Below the pieces are notes generated by a model. It did not search any database. It had not been told where the DNA came from and saw only the letters and a program-made list of their open reading frames with translations. Made by a program: the position numbers and the translations under genes. A stretch of 64,000 nucleotides of DNA from Phoronis australis (taxonomy: Eukaryota; Phoronida; Phoronidae): NCBI GenBank assembly GCA_002633005.1, contig NMRA01000075.1:361950-425949 (forward strand), in the 5' to 3' direction. How positions within the stretch are numbered: position 1 is the stretch's first letter; each line of letters begins with the position of its first letter. Shown piece by piece: positions 1-14,100 of the stretch.

Positions 1-1855
1 AGAACAAATTAATCTTGTTGTTTACGAGTAAGAATCAAGCTGTGGTTTCCAAATGTTTGTACATTCTGATTTCTTGTTTAGCTGGCAAGAAGTCCCAAAA
101 CACCTAACTCACCTCGACCGCTTGTGCTTGACATGTTTCTCTTCCGTCAGCTGATTCGTGTGCATTATGAGTAATCTCTCCACTGGCAACCCCGCATAAA
201 TAATGAGTTTTGGCTGAAGATCCGCCCACTTTTTATAAATTTAAAAAAATTAATAGTAAAATAACGAGAGTATGTACATGGCTGTAATTTACGAAAAGAG
301 TTAATTTTAGTGATATCTTTCGATTGGCAAAGCTCAATTTGTGATCTAAGCAGGCAAAAGTAAAGGAAATAGTGACTTTAAGGAAAAATTGAATAACAAA
401 GCCGACTGTTTGGCTGAGCTAAATCATTAACTCTGGCAAACAGTATAAACATAACAACGAACTTGCGACATCAAAATGATTAACTGAAATTACTATGAAG
501 TAAGAATAGTCTGACAATCAAACTTGCGAAAATTTTGAAAATAAATTTATAACTAAGATACCAGTGGTCTCCGTCAATTTTGTTAGGCTGCGTGTGGGCT
601 TCAATGCGCATGCTTGGTCGGAAGTTTATCGCTCACATCGCCAACACTTGCAAACGCTTTCTATGCACAGTACTTGTTTGGGCTTAAGACACGGAGTCGG
701 GGTTCCTTTGATTTTGTTTACTTCGATCACTGCCCTGTTTAATAAATTTCAACTATTCAAGTCAAAGGTAGTCGCCATACTATTTATCAGTAAACTGAAA
801 GGGGTTTTCCAGATTTCAACCAATGGGAATGACTGAAAGTTGTGACGTCGATTTCACATGATAAACAATATTCTACAGTGCTACCTTTCGTAGAACTGTG
901 ATAGAGTGTAAAGTCAGCACAGGTGCGCTTTACTGTAATTGAAATGAGCAGCGCACTGTTTTAAAGTTAAACAAGTTTTTGTTTGTTGAAACATCGCGTG
1001 TGTGTGTTTTTTTTTCTAATTTACGATAGTTATAGCTCCCCAAGATTACCATACGCAGCATCGTCAGTTTTGGGAGTATCTTGGTTACCGATTTTGTAAA
1101 CAATCACAGCAGTGTCAGCAACTAAACAAAAATGTAAACGCGTGTTGAATTAATGTTTCATAATTCCTAGTTTAAATTGGAATATAAAAAGTCGAAACAT
1201 TGGAGGATGTTTCAATTTTTGAAATTAGATTTTGACGGAGCCAAAAAATATTGATTGTAGAAATTTCATGTTTTGATTTTCAATGGAACATTGAATTTTT
1301 AAATTTAAATCAACATTTCAGTTTAAATATTCAATGGGGGTGCATTAAGAAACTAATCGACGTGTTGGCACTGCGACCAAATCGGATGCATGTCGTCCGC
1401 CAGCAAAGGCTGACGGAGATTAGACCCTCGGGTCGTACTCACCTAAGAACTGCAACCTAAATAATGAGGTTTCGCTGAATGTCCGCTCACTTTTTATGAA
1501 TTTTAAAAAATTAATAGCAAAATAACAGAAGCACGTACAAGGCTGAAATTTACGAAAATGTTATTTTTAGTGACGTTTTTCGACTGACAAAAGTCATTCT
1601 GTGTTGTAAGTAGGTGAAAGTAAAGGGAACCAGTATCTTTAACTGATGCGCTGGTAGTCAGGTCACGGAAATAGACGGGATTAGTCGACGTTGTGTTAAA
1701 GAGCATTTAGTTTGACAACAGGAAGGAGGTGAACAAAATGGTATGTTACATAATACTCAATTTGTTATGCATTTTCAAGTTTTGATGTATATTACCCCTT
1801 TAGATAAAGATTTTAATTCAATTTACACGCCTTGTTCATGTCTGTACCTTTCCAG
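1..1855. other. Intron or flank with two copies of the FN3-gene intron repeat block
   Basis: No exon is supported here. Two segments, about 200-385 and 1459-1645, are diverged copies of one AT-rich intron block. A third copy lies at about 3058-3215, upstream of FN3 exon 2. The second copy precedes FN3 exon 1, but the first has no FN3 exon before the second begins. That suggests a duplicated unit whose exon was lost. A further stretch at 48-190 aligns with 2912-3060. Confidence 0.6.
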
Positions 1856-2116
1856 AACTAGCTGCAGCTACTATTACCGGTATTGTTGGACATGAAGGAG
1901 CACTTGACGTCAGTTGGACTGCGGCACCTGGGAATAAAGACCTGTACAGGCTTAGTTGCGGTATCAGGGGAAAGCAACTTGAAATATACTCGCAATTGGC
2001 TTCTCACAACGAACGTTGTGAGAACTTGGTTTCTGGAGCTGAGATCTCTATTACCGTAACAACTGTCAAAGCAGGATGGGATGACGTGCATTCAACTCCC
2101 AAGACAGCTAAAACAA
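1856..2116 (+). CDS. FN3 domain exon 1
   Basis: An 87-codon phase 1-1 exon between a TTTCCAG acceptor and a GTGAGTG donor. The translation shows the FN3 hallmarks: strand-B tryptophan in DVSWTA, SCG in strand C, and a [12 protein letters not shown] strand E-F region. It is the most divergent copy. The usual LTPGTEY motif has become LVSGAEI, and the two cysteines are 19 residues apart instead of 15 because of a four-residue insertion. It may therefore be under relaxed constraint, but it stays open. Confidence 0.88.
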
Positions 2117-5100
2117 GTGAGTGTTTGTTACTACGTGTTCTTTCCTTGAGGCCTCGAGTGATTTTTAGGAGTTTTTCGCCGGGGTAGATACTGCTGAGGC
2201 AGATGCTGCAAAGAGAGAGCCTTCTTCAAGTCGAACGTTGTGCCTGCACTCCGGAGGGGGAGGAGTGAGCTTCAATGAATATGAAGGCAAGTACGGGAAA
2301 GGCATCGGTCTATTTCTCATTGGTTGCGACTCCCTTTTCCCTCATCCCCTGCCACTCCTCTACCAGGGTCACGGCCTCTAACGCTGGTTTCGGCAGTGGA
2401 CAGGATTGTTCATCCGTGAACAAACCTGCCTATGTGGCACATAATAAGCCACAACACCACGTTCCTTACAATATCTCTTTTTATCACTCCGGGTGGTATG
2501 TTCACTCAGTATGTCCGGAACCCTGATTTGCAGGTTGTTATAGCCCAGTTGGCTGTTTGGTGTACCCACTTGGTACTTTATATGATATTTGCCCTTTTGG
2601 CAGTTTGTACCCATTTGGTACTTGTTATTGAATTTTCCGTTTTCCTCGACCAACTTGGTAGGCAATCGGCCAATACCCATTTGGTATTATGTATCCATTT
2701 GGTACTATGCAAACCTGTGCCACTTAGCATCCGATACTCAATTACACATTGGGTTTCGTAAACGGGTGTTTTATCTCTTGTAATTAAGGAACCCATCTGG
2801 TTACTTCTGTGAAATATTTGTAGAGCTGTGACCCTGAAATTCCCAATACAACTTAAAATATATATCATTTTTTTGTTTTATTTGTCCCCAATAAAAGCTA
2901 AGCTCTGTGGTTCTCAAAACTTAGTACGTTTTGATGCCTTGTGGTTTGTGACAAGTGCCACAACACTTAACTCAGCGCGGTTGTGTTCGACATGATTTTC
3001 TAGCGTCTGCAGGTTTGTGCGCATTACGTATAATCACACCACTGGCAGCGCCGCATAGACAATGCGATTTTACAGAAGGTCGGCGCATCTTCATCAATTT
3101 TAAAAATATACCATTACGGTAGTAAATGCATGTCTATAATTTACGAAGAGTGTTAATTTTAGCGACATCTTTCGACTGACAAAAATATTCTAAGTAGGTA
3201 AAAGTAAAGGATACAGTATCTTTAAATACCACTCGTCAAACTCAAAGACGACATAAAATTTTGACAATCAATAATCATAATTGTAGAAAAAGAACCTACA
3301 CGAGAATCAAAAACAAGTGAACAAAATAACAACGCTTTTACGTTCACGGTGTTATCAATACGTAGTCCAGGACACCATGGCTATAAGTCAAGAATCGTTC
3401 CTTAATTGACGCGCAAGAAGCTCAGTCGATGCTCTTTTAGTAAGGGGTTAACATTACGTCATGTAACATGCATATTACTTAATTTGTTATGCATTTTCAA
3501 GTTTTTGGACTAAATTACCCCTTGAGATAAGGACTTTAAGTTAACTTACCAGCCTTTTCCATGTCTCTACCTTTCCAGAACTAATTGCCGCTACCATTAC
3601 CACGATAATTGAACGTGAGACAACAATTGAAGTCATTTGGACTGCAACAGTTGGGAATAGAAAAGGATTCATACTTTCTTGTGGTAGCAATCACTTTGAA
3701 GAATATTCCGGTTTGTACTACACATTTTGTACTGACTTGACTCCTGGAACCGAGTACTCTATTACCGTAACGACAGTGCAGCCAGGATGGGATAACGTAG
3801 TTTCAAAATCGAAGACAGCCAAAACAAGTGAGTTTTTGTTGCTACATGTAGTTTCCTACATACATCATATGATCGTGAGGCATTTTATGCTAAGAAGGGC
3901 ACTGGTGCAGCACTTTCTGCAAGAGAACCTGCTTAGTGGATAATAAACAATGATTTTTCTTCCACACTTGCCAAACCGTCACTTTAAGCATTTTTCTTGC
4001 TCACGCCTGTGAAGTTGTTACTCCGACGTGTGAAAATTGCATAACCTGTGTGTCTTTTGAAGTCATTCTGGATCATTTGAGCTACCTGTAATTCGTCAAG
4101 GCGACCGAAGATTTCATCTGGCAAGCTGATAAATATTCCAAGTCTCCTCGAGGTCGCCATGCAGCCATTCAAGCGCGCGCTAAAATATTTCCAAGCAGTA
4201 AAATGACAGTGCTAGGAGTCGTTCAGTAACACGTAATGTGTCTCTCCATTATGCGTTCACGGACAACGTGTCCCAATCCTTTGGTTATCCTTTTTAAGGG
4301 GTGAGTCTGTGCGGGATATCTGTCGTTCTTTTGATAAAAGCTTTACCAAGCACACAATATATCCCTATTTTGTGGGGAGGCTGTGTACATGTATATTGAG
4401 CCCGCATATCGACAGGCTGTCTTGCTCGATGGCGGCAGAATAACATTGTCCCTATAACAGTGCCCACTCCTAATGCTAATAGCTCATTGGTCAGATCATA
4501 CTCTATTAGAGCAAGCTGGAGTCAAGGATCCAATGAAGTGACCTAACAGTCCAAATGTCATGTTTGTGTAATTACCAAACAAAAGACCAGGTTGTCTCTA
4601 TTTCACAAAAAATAAAGTGGGCAGAATACTTGTGCGAGTTTCTAGTTCCAAGATTTTAACAGGTTGAAACGTGTAAAATTGAGTTATTATTGGAAATTCC
4701 GTGATTTTATTTTGAGACTGAAAAAATAAAAAATTTTGACCTGCCAGTTTCCCCTGGTGCCTTTTTGGAGTAAAGTCACGAAATGACAACTCTGCAATTT
4801 TTGCAATGGTTTGGTTAGTTGAAAGCTGGTTCATTTTCTGCACTCATGGATGGCCTATATATTTTATTATTATAATAATTTTTCCCCAATGCCAATCGGT
4901 GTCAATTAAGTTTTCTACAAGCCATGGATAGACTCTTATCCATGTTTGAAAACAGTTATAATATGTTTGCGAGGGTATTATCAATTGCCCACTGAAACGC
5001 ATTGACAAGCACGGGTTCAGAGAACAGACTGTTACTACTCAGATTTCGGGTTAAATTAACAAGTTTAATCTCATAGATATGTGGAGATTTTGAAATACTG

Positions 5101-8100
5101 GTGAAAAGCAGTTCACGTGAGAATAGCCGATCTTTCAGATTGCGAAGTATAATTGATGTTTTGTCATGATCTGACGTCTTCGAAAATCAGCTCAATTGTT
5201 CTATCATTAATGATTTTATATTTTCTGATCATTCATTTGTTCGTAATATTTTTCACACATCCGATATTAACTGCATCCGAAATCATCAAATGTAGCTTAT
5301 GAAAGTTGAAACGAAGAACTGCAGATGGTAAATGAGTTGTGTAGGAATATGATAGGACCACCTAATTGTTGCAGGCTCTCAAAACACCCGAGAAAAAGGA
5401 CTATTCCCCACCTTTCCGTTAAAACGTGCAATGTTTGTTGTTTTTACCCCACCGGGGTCATTGTCTAATCTGATTTTATCAACCGTGGCAATGGTATTTG
5501 CCCCATGGGCGGCCCACCATAGGGGGCTGGGGAGGGGGGGTTGGGGCTATAGATTCACTTTTTTCAGTGCTACGCCGCACATGGTCTATAGGTGGTGCAC
5601 CACAAGGGGACTTTGAGACTTTAGCCCCCCACTTTTTTCAGTGCTGCGCCGCCCATGTACCCTCGATGATTTTACGTCCTCGCTACAATGAAAAGTATTC
5701 AACGAGTAACCTTATTAAAATTAGTTAGAGGAGTGAAAATTGTTTGTAAGACCGAGCTCAGAGGAGTAGGAGGCACCTTTGTGGAATACTCGATTGTCAG
5801 CCAGTAAAGCCAGGATTCGAACACAGGTGTCTCAATCAGTAGTCCAAGCTTTAAACCACTGAACAACACTGTCTTCTCTGCAGATAATACACCTAGGTTT
5901 AACTTTGATTCCATATCAGTTCACGTCTCTAAACTGACTGGAAATATAGAGCATTAGAGTATGATTTCATGTTGAATCACAACAAGGAGCATGGCATCGT
6001 CACAGAACTGTTTCTTGATTACTTTCGCATTGTTATGAGTTTGATCTACAGGTTCCTTAACACAAAGGTAACAGTTTGCTTACTCTAAAATACACTCTGT
6101 TAACGAACTTTTAGCATGAAAATTTGGTTAACATCGTGTTCATACTTGTGTCTATGCCTCGGAGTACCTTTCCAGAACTCGCTGCGGTTACCGATGTCAG
6201 TGTGGTTGGAGATAAGACAACAGTTGACGTCAGTTGGACTGCAGCAAAAGGAAGCAAAGACAGCTACAGAGTGTCTTGTGGAAACAACCACTTCATTGCA
6301 GCGAAGACTGATACCAACAAACGTTGCAGTGGCTTGACTCCAGGAACTGAGTACGCTGTTACCATAGCAACAGTCAAGTCAGGATGGGCTGATGCAGTTT
6401 CATCGCCGAGGACAATTAGAACAAGTGAGTGCTTTTTTCACGTGTTCTGGCCTATAGGTGAACGTGGGTCATGGTTTCGCCGCGCATGGCTGGCGCAAGT
6501 TGTAACCGACCCGTGTTAAAAGCTTTTGTTGCGGCGATGGCAGTGAGAAAAGCCCAAACACTAGATCTCTTAAAATAACTTGGTTCAAAAGATTACTATT
6601 ATCTGAAGATATTGCCTGACGGGAAATGACACATTTTCAATAATTATTTTTGTTGTGGAAAATAATTTTATCGAACTTTATCCAAACAAACACAAATTTG
6701 TTTTGGAAAGAAGTAAATAGAGCCGCTGAAATTTTCTTCAATACTTTTTAGATTACGAAGGATTTGATGTACTATGAATGAAAAACAACATTTTATAAAC
6801 AATGTTATGGAAAAGGCATAGCGTATGTTTACGATCTCTTAAATTAAAATGATGAACTGATAGCTTATGACCAATTTTGCTGCTTCTTTTTTCTCTTCCG
6901 TTCAATGTTCTCGTGGGTGTGCGATAGGTTGTCCGCAATCTGTTGAGAAGTCATTTCTGTTTCGATGTATTTCAAGTTGTTCTTCCTCATCGTTATGATT
7001 TTGATTTTGACTGGTGTTAATTGCAACAATGTAACATTGTAACTGTGTAATTAAATGGGAAAGATGTTTAAATAATACACAGTCAGAAGAATAGTAGGGT
7101 TAATGTACAGTTAATTTTACAATGGATACAAAACCTATGTGGTTTCAAATAAGATTTATTCATAGATTCATTAGTACTATTAAACAGAAAATTGATATGA
7201 TTCTATAATAGTGAGTCTGAAGATCTTTTTCAAAGTTTTTGGGTTGCTGTTAACAACTGGATCGCATAGAAAACTGGTGAATCTCTCGATCTGAACTTAC
7301 ATGAAGTTTTATATGGCAGGCATAATGCGGAACAATTATTTTGTTATACACTGTACGTTTGGTCAAATATATTTATTAAGAGAGATTAAACTCTATTGTT
7401 CCGGGTTTACATCTACTCAAAAAGGTCTCTCTAGATATCACGTGGTTGAAAATGTGATTTCTATAGTAATTGGGAATATGACCCTTATGATTCATCTATT
7501 TGTGTAATTTGACAATATTCTGATACCAGGTGTGTTTGTGCCTTATGTATACATAAAATTCCGATAAGAAGGTTCGATAAACTTGACTAATATCCGTATA
7601 TGTATGACGTGAAGATCTTGGCTTTCCCGACATCAATGAAAGACGAATTTACAAAGCAAGTTCGTAGGGTCTATTCTGACCGAACAGAATTCCCTGCGTT
7701 GAAAAATGCCTTTAAATTTCGGTATTATTTAACAGATGAAATAATCAATATTTCTAGTCACACACGCTGTAGGTTTCCTATATGACGTGAGAAAATGTGC
7801 CTGACATACCAAAACCAGGTCAATAGAAATAACGCGCTTTCTTATATCCCGAATGAAGGACAGTTCTATTGTATATCCGGGATGGACCTGTTGTTCTTAC
7901 ACTTGACCAATAATTGATAGAGCATCGTGATCAACGAAACGTGTCTCAAGGACATTTACTGCTGAAAAATTAAGAATGCAAACTCGTAAATTAAATACGA
8001 ATGTTACCTGATATCAAATTGATGTTTTACTTCTCGAAAATTTGATTTAGACCCTGAACTCATCAACTTAACATTGTAGGTTGCGGTAAAATTGTAATTC

Positions 8101-11100
8101 CTGAAGTTGAAGAATTTGGAACATTCGTAATACGGGATATACAGTGTATGGATACAGAAGTGCGTTTGATGATGCATTTCAAATTCGAGACCATTTTTAA
8201 CAATTTTTATGCTACCTTGTTACGACCTCAGGGTATATGTCTATTGTATTTTAGTCGAGTGTATTGTAGTTTACGTTGGTATTTGTGCAATCCGATTAGT
8301 CTCGGCAGTTTTTACTTTAAACTCTCCTAGGGCAGTGAGCACTTAAAAGAGAAAAGGCAAAGTTTGTTAAAAGCGAAAAACTTAATTGTTTACGTCTGAG
8401 TAGACGTGTATTACTTCGAACTGCTGGCCCATGGTCTCTAAAAATCAATGAGGTTCATGTACATTCAACTTGTCACTAGTACATTTAGTAGAACTGTTCC
8501 AAGAAACTGACTTCAGTTCATTTTTGACTTAATTTTAAGATTTTACTTCCAAACTTTGAAACTTCCACATTCGGTAAGTTAGTCAAAATTAAGACACAAC
8601 TCATGTCAAACACTCATGTTAAACTTAAGATCTCTTTCTCTAATTGCTTTTGAGACAAATTTAACTTTTATTTGAAAATTTACAAAAATTAAGTTTTGTC
8701 TTAGCTAAGTCAGTTTTGTTGGAACGGGCCCCAAGGGCATTGGTGGCCGCTCGTGCAACTATTTCCGTGGCAACCATAGCACGCTCAAAATTCGATTATT
8801 AAAATCATGTTACGCCATTTTCTGTTTTTAACCATCAGACTACTAATCGCTACAATACTAGGTCCCCATCATCATCTGATTTGAATCTTCCTAAACGCAG
8901 AAGCGAGACTGGGAAAAAATCATTTTCCTACAGCGGGCCCTTTTTATGGAACTCTCTCCCTGCAGATGCCAAATCTACATCATTAAAAGAATTATAAGAA
9001 ATAGATTTAACTCCATGTAGTGTCTAAGAATTGCATGCTTATTCATTTGTTATTTATATAATGTCTTACTTTTATTAATTATTTATTGTCTGTTATATTT
9101 ATATTTATATTTATATTTTTTAGTTAATTATCTTGTCTTAATTTCTTTATCTTTTATTTATCATATTTTATTTCTATTTTGCTTCATCAGCCTTTCCATG
9201 TTGATTTCTTATTCTTTGCTTATTACTTAAATTTGTCTTTCATTGTGCAATTCTGTTTTTGTCTTACTATCTGTTTGTTTTTACTGAGGGCACCCATGGA
9301 AAGCAGTGTGAACTGATGGGGCTACCCTCGTTGTAAATATTACATAAATAAATAAATAAATAAATAGATTTGAGCCAGAGCAGATTCACGTATAATGTAG
9401 TTAAGTCACATGAGGAATTCATTCAGTCACGTAATATGAATTTGAAATGTGCATAAAGCGCAAAGGTACATGTACATCTATCGGTAAAAGGTCGTGGTTC
9501 GAGGGGTTGTGAGTCGTGGGTAGTTGGGACTGTGGTCGAGGAGTCGTGGGGTGTGGGGTTCAAGGGGGTTTAGAAGAAACTATTTCTTTTGTAGTGTCCA
9601 TTTTACTCATGAAACTATGTATAAATATTTATTAGGCGCAAGTTTAGGTTGCAAACGAAAAGCTTAGGTCTTGCTGTTTGCAAGTTAGACGCGGCCCAAA
9701 TTTTCATAGAAATGCCAACAGTGATGCTCTTTATTGGGTTTATTACACTTCTTTGACATCATCCTTCATTCCAAACTAATCCGTCGAATCTCATGGATGT
9801 CAATTTTAGACGAGTTTGTTTTTGTGTTGTCACGTAATGATTATTATAAGTAAAAAAATACCGTGAAATTTTTTGGGATTTTAAAAACAATCATCCATAT
9901 GGTTAGTATCTGCTCTGAGCATATCAATTCTCTTTGTTGGCCGATTGTTTTCTTAAATACATGTTTTTACATTTGGGTCATTGCCAGAGGTTACAAAACT
10001 TGCTGCAGCTACAATTACCTATGTGGGTGGATGGGAGACAGCAGTTGACGTCGTTTGGACTGCTGCAGTCGGACCTAAAGACAGGTACAAAGTTTTTTGC
10101 GGAGATTATGTCTTCACTGTTGGTAAGACTACTACCTTCAAACAATGCACTGGCTTGACTCCTGGAACTGAGTATGTCGTTACCGTAAGAACAATCAAGG
10201 CGGGATTCGATGATGCAGTTTCAACATCAAAGACAGCTAAAACAAGTGAGTGTTTGTTGCTATATGTTTTAGTATATACGTGTCAAGTAATGCCGGTTAT
10301 ATTTAATACGACACCGGCGAGACACTTGCTGCAAGAATCCTGCTCAATGAAATAGATACATTGAAATTTCTCCCACTATGCAACACTCCATTCTTGCCAA
10401 CCAACGAATTCCGTCTCGAAGTCTATATGCACACATTGAAGCACGAGCTCAAAATACATTTACTAAAAGAAGCAAGCAGGCGGAACTTGGAATTGTTCAG
10501 CATGAGCCCAAAGGAACATTGACCTCTGCCCATGTCATGAATGGTCCTGATTTGGATATTAGGCCCGGTGAAAAGTGGTCGTTACCTTTTACATGATATA
10601 CTATAAGACAGTTTCCCTTTCGGAGGATAATTACCTAATTTGCCAGTCCTTTAACTCAGTCGTTTCATTTTTGAGTGTTTGTCACGGTTTATAATGGCCT
10701 GGAATATTGCACGGCATTCATGGAGTTGCTTTGATTCATTGTTCCTAGATACCGTTTGGCAACTTGGAAGTTTTGCCAGTCAACGCTTTTGGATTTGAAT
10801 TGATGCTAAACTTCCAGTCCTGATCTATGGTCATTGCACTTTTAGTCTGTAATATCAACACTCGAAAACATCAGTAAATCAACAAGTAAATTTGTTGTTA
10901 ATTTTACTAACGATTTTCCCTTGATTGGACTGAAAACACACTTCCGCTTATACCACATTTGCTAACGTCTCTAAATTGAGTGCAAGCAATTGCATTTCGA
11001 GATACAGCGGGATACTAGTTTGAATCACATCAAGTAGAGTGGCGTCCACTTAGAATTGTTTAGTGTAACATTGAGTCATTACTGGAAATGTCATGATTTC

Positions 11101-14100
11101 ATTCTGAAACTGAAAAAGTAAGAAATTGTTACCTGCCGGTATTCACTGGTGCCATTTTGGGGTCAAGTCACCAAACGACAACATTGCAATTATTGCAGTG
11201 GTTTGGTTTGTTGAAAGCTGTTTCATTTTCTGCACTCATGGCTGACCTAGTTTAATTTCTTACCAAACGTTCATTTATCCGTCTATTGGTTCGGTATTGG
11301 CTTTTACGTTAATACAGTATATCTCAGGCCTTAGGCAAGGTTAAGCAAATGACATTTAAGTTTCAAAACCAAATGCAGTACGGAAACTAATATTTTTCAT
11401 GGATTTTATGCGAAAGTTGGAGGCAAACTAATCCACTCATTCTTTAGCGTGAGAAATATTCCATTTAACATTGCACTTCATGTGCAATAGTTGTAGACCG
11501 TCGGGAGACCTATAAAGCTCGTGCGGGCCTATGAATTAAAAGACGTTGGAAAGAATAATGTGACCTTAGTCATATAGCATTATTACGACTGTGCAAAAGT
11601 TAAAACTTGATACTCAGTCAAGCAGTATCCCTCCAAGAACTACAAGGGGGCATTTTAAACAGTCTATCGCTGTGGCAGCTTTAAAATTTGGACGAACTGT
11701 TTTTATTTATGTTGCACACCAAGCAGCATGAACGACTAAAATATTGGGACATTAAACAAATGATTTACAGGTTTTAAAATTCACGTATCTTGTCCAGTTT
11801 TCAAAATTCAAAAGTTAATCACGTAAGCTTTTCACAAAATACTCAAATATGCTATTTGGAAAATTTCAAAAAAAATATTATTGTCGAACCCAATGTGTTA
11901 ATGATGGGTCTCATTATCTAGGGAATGATAACATCAGCAGCGTGATGTGATTAAAGTAACCGTAACAGCATGGTGTATTTAATGTAAAGCAGCAGATTTT
12001 GAGGTGTAGATTCAACCTTATCTCGACCAATTAAGTTGTTAGTAACATATTATTCTTTGCATGCTTACGATGAATTTTGTTTCCGCCTAGCCGTCTGAAG
12101 CGGCATCCCGGATGAGCTTGTCTGAGTAGTTGTGACTTATATTTTATGCTTTGTGACAATGTCAACCTCCCCATTAATGGTGAAGAGAAAATATAATTAT
12201 TAAAAAAATCATGTGCATCACTTGTACTTGGGTCTGTTCGTAGTCAGGTTGAGGACATTACTGGATTGCTATGATATAATTTTCGCGTTCAAAGAAACTA
12301 CCTACATGTATATTACAACAAAAACTAGAACCATATAGCTAAAATAGTGTCAACCACCCGGGTTTCCACCCAGTCCCTTGACTTAACAACTTAATTCTTT
12401 ATAATGAACAGACTCCATTAACCTGCTGCAATATAAAAGGACTATTTTCTCCTTTGCCCGAATATTTCGAGACAGAATGATGTTGATGCCCTGTGCATTC
12501 AAAACCTTTCCGCAGCCACTAACGCGAATTGTAATCTGCATCCGAAATCGTCAAAGGTCCCCAATTCAAAATGAAAGTTGAACTCTAGATAACTTGTATT
12601 GACAACTGGAATACATTATCTTCCAAAATAAAAGAAAGTATTTCAATCTTCACTCTCAAAAAATAAATTCAAAATGCATACCACTACTCAAGACTTGCCA
12701 GTCCCATTGACATCATCCCAACTTCCTCGCAACCATGAAATAATCCTTTACAGATCAAGATGCCCTGTGGAGACACCCAGACATATCCTCATGTTTTCTT
12801 TGCTTGTGAGGTATGCAAGGAGCAGAGGGTACAGCTGTTCCAGACACTCGAATAATACCACAATATTTACAAAAATATTCTGAAATTCCGCAATTGTACA
12901 ACAAATTTAATGTTTTTTGTATGGATGTCAAGTACTCAACCCAAATGAAAATAAGGTCTTATCAGTTTTTTTAATTTATGTATTTGTATATTGAATTTAT
13001 TGTATTTTTAGCCCAAATATGCCTCTTGGCGCTTGCTGGGTTATGTATATTCATTGTATTCTGAAGATTTCGTAATAAACATTAACAAAAAACTGTAGAC
13101 CTGCACACCAGACAGGAAATAAAGGGGTGCAGGGTTATTGCCAGAAGCATTTAATTGTTGCAACCGTATCGAAAAAACAGATACCGGTTAACCAGTGAAA
13201 GTTGTAATGCAAAACCCTGGTACCGTGACCAGGAGCAGCTTTTTAAAAAGGTTTGAAGACTTGAAGGATAACCCATACCTATTCGCGTCTCTAAATTGAC
13301 TTGGTGTTTAAAGCAATGACGTCACGATGTAGGGTGATTCCAAACAAAAAAATAAATAAAAAGAAGCGTGGCTTCCGGATTGAGCTTTTCCTGGATTACA
13401 ATTGCATATCATTTGTTTGCTCAATAATGTCTTTAACACAAAGCATAACTGGTAACTGACGAAACCGTGTCCCACAACACTCCACAAACAGCACAACACC
13501 CAACACGCTTCATAACAGCCTACGAAGTTCACAGTGACTACAAAACAGTAAAACTCTCTACAACACCCTTCACAAACTCCACAACACCCCAGAATCCATC
13601 CACAGAACACTTCACCCAGATTATAACAACACTACAAAACCCACAGCACAACGGAAACAGATGTTGCCGACGCTATTCTCTATCCCAGTAGGTTCGCCGT
13701 TAGGCCCAACGTTCTCAGAATTTCACATGTCAGAAGCTGAGCATATCGGCAAAATTCCCATTTATGTCCGCTACGTCACCTTGTCATGACACACAACCCC
13801 AGTGGCCACATGTAATGTTTACCAATTCAGATGTCCTATGAACGAATGTGTTCTTTCTCAATCTCGTGTGAAGCGTTACATTGGACACACGCTGTGTTCT
13901 CTCTTGCGGCGGTTGTCCATGCACTTGCTGGAGGGTCGATTCAAGATCATTTTGTACACTAACATGGCCGAAAAATAATTAGCAATAAATAGTAGACAAT
14001 ATCATAATTCATTATTTTGAAAATGACACATTTCGGCTAAAGATTTTGGAATCGCTATTGATCATTCACGAAAAACCTGTGTTGAATGAACAGCTCACAC

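Larger units (their letters stand above)
6425..9987 (+). other. Intron between FN3 exons 3 and 4
   Basis: No exon is seen. The stretch 8150-8350 aligns with 18150-18350, and 9710-9850 with 19725-19860, in the intron between exons 5 and 6. It contains a LINE 3' end and a short GTCGTGG-type minisatellite at about 9490-9575. Confidence 0.65.
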
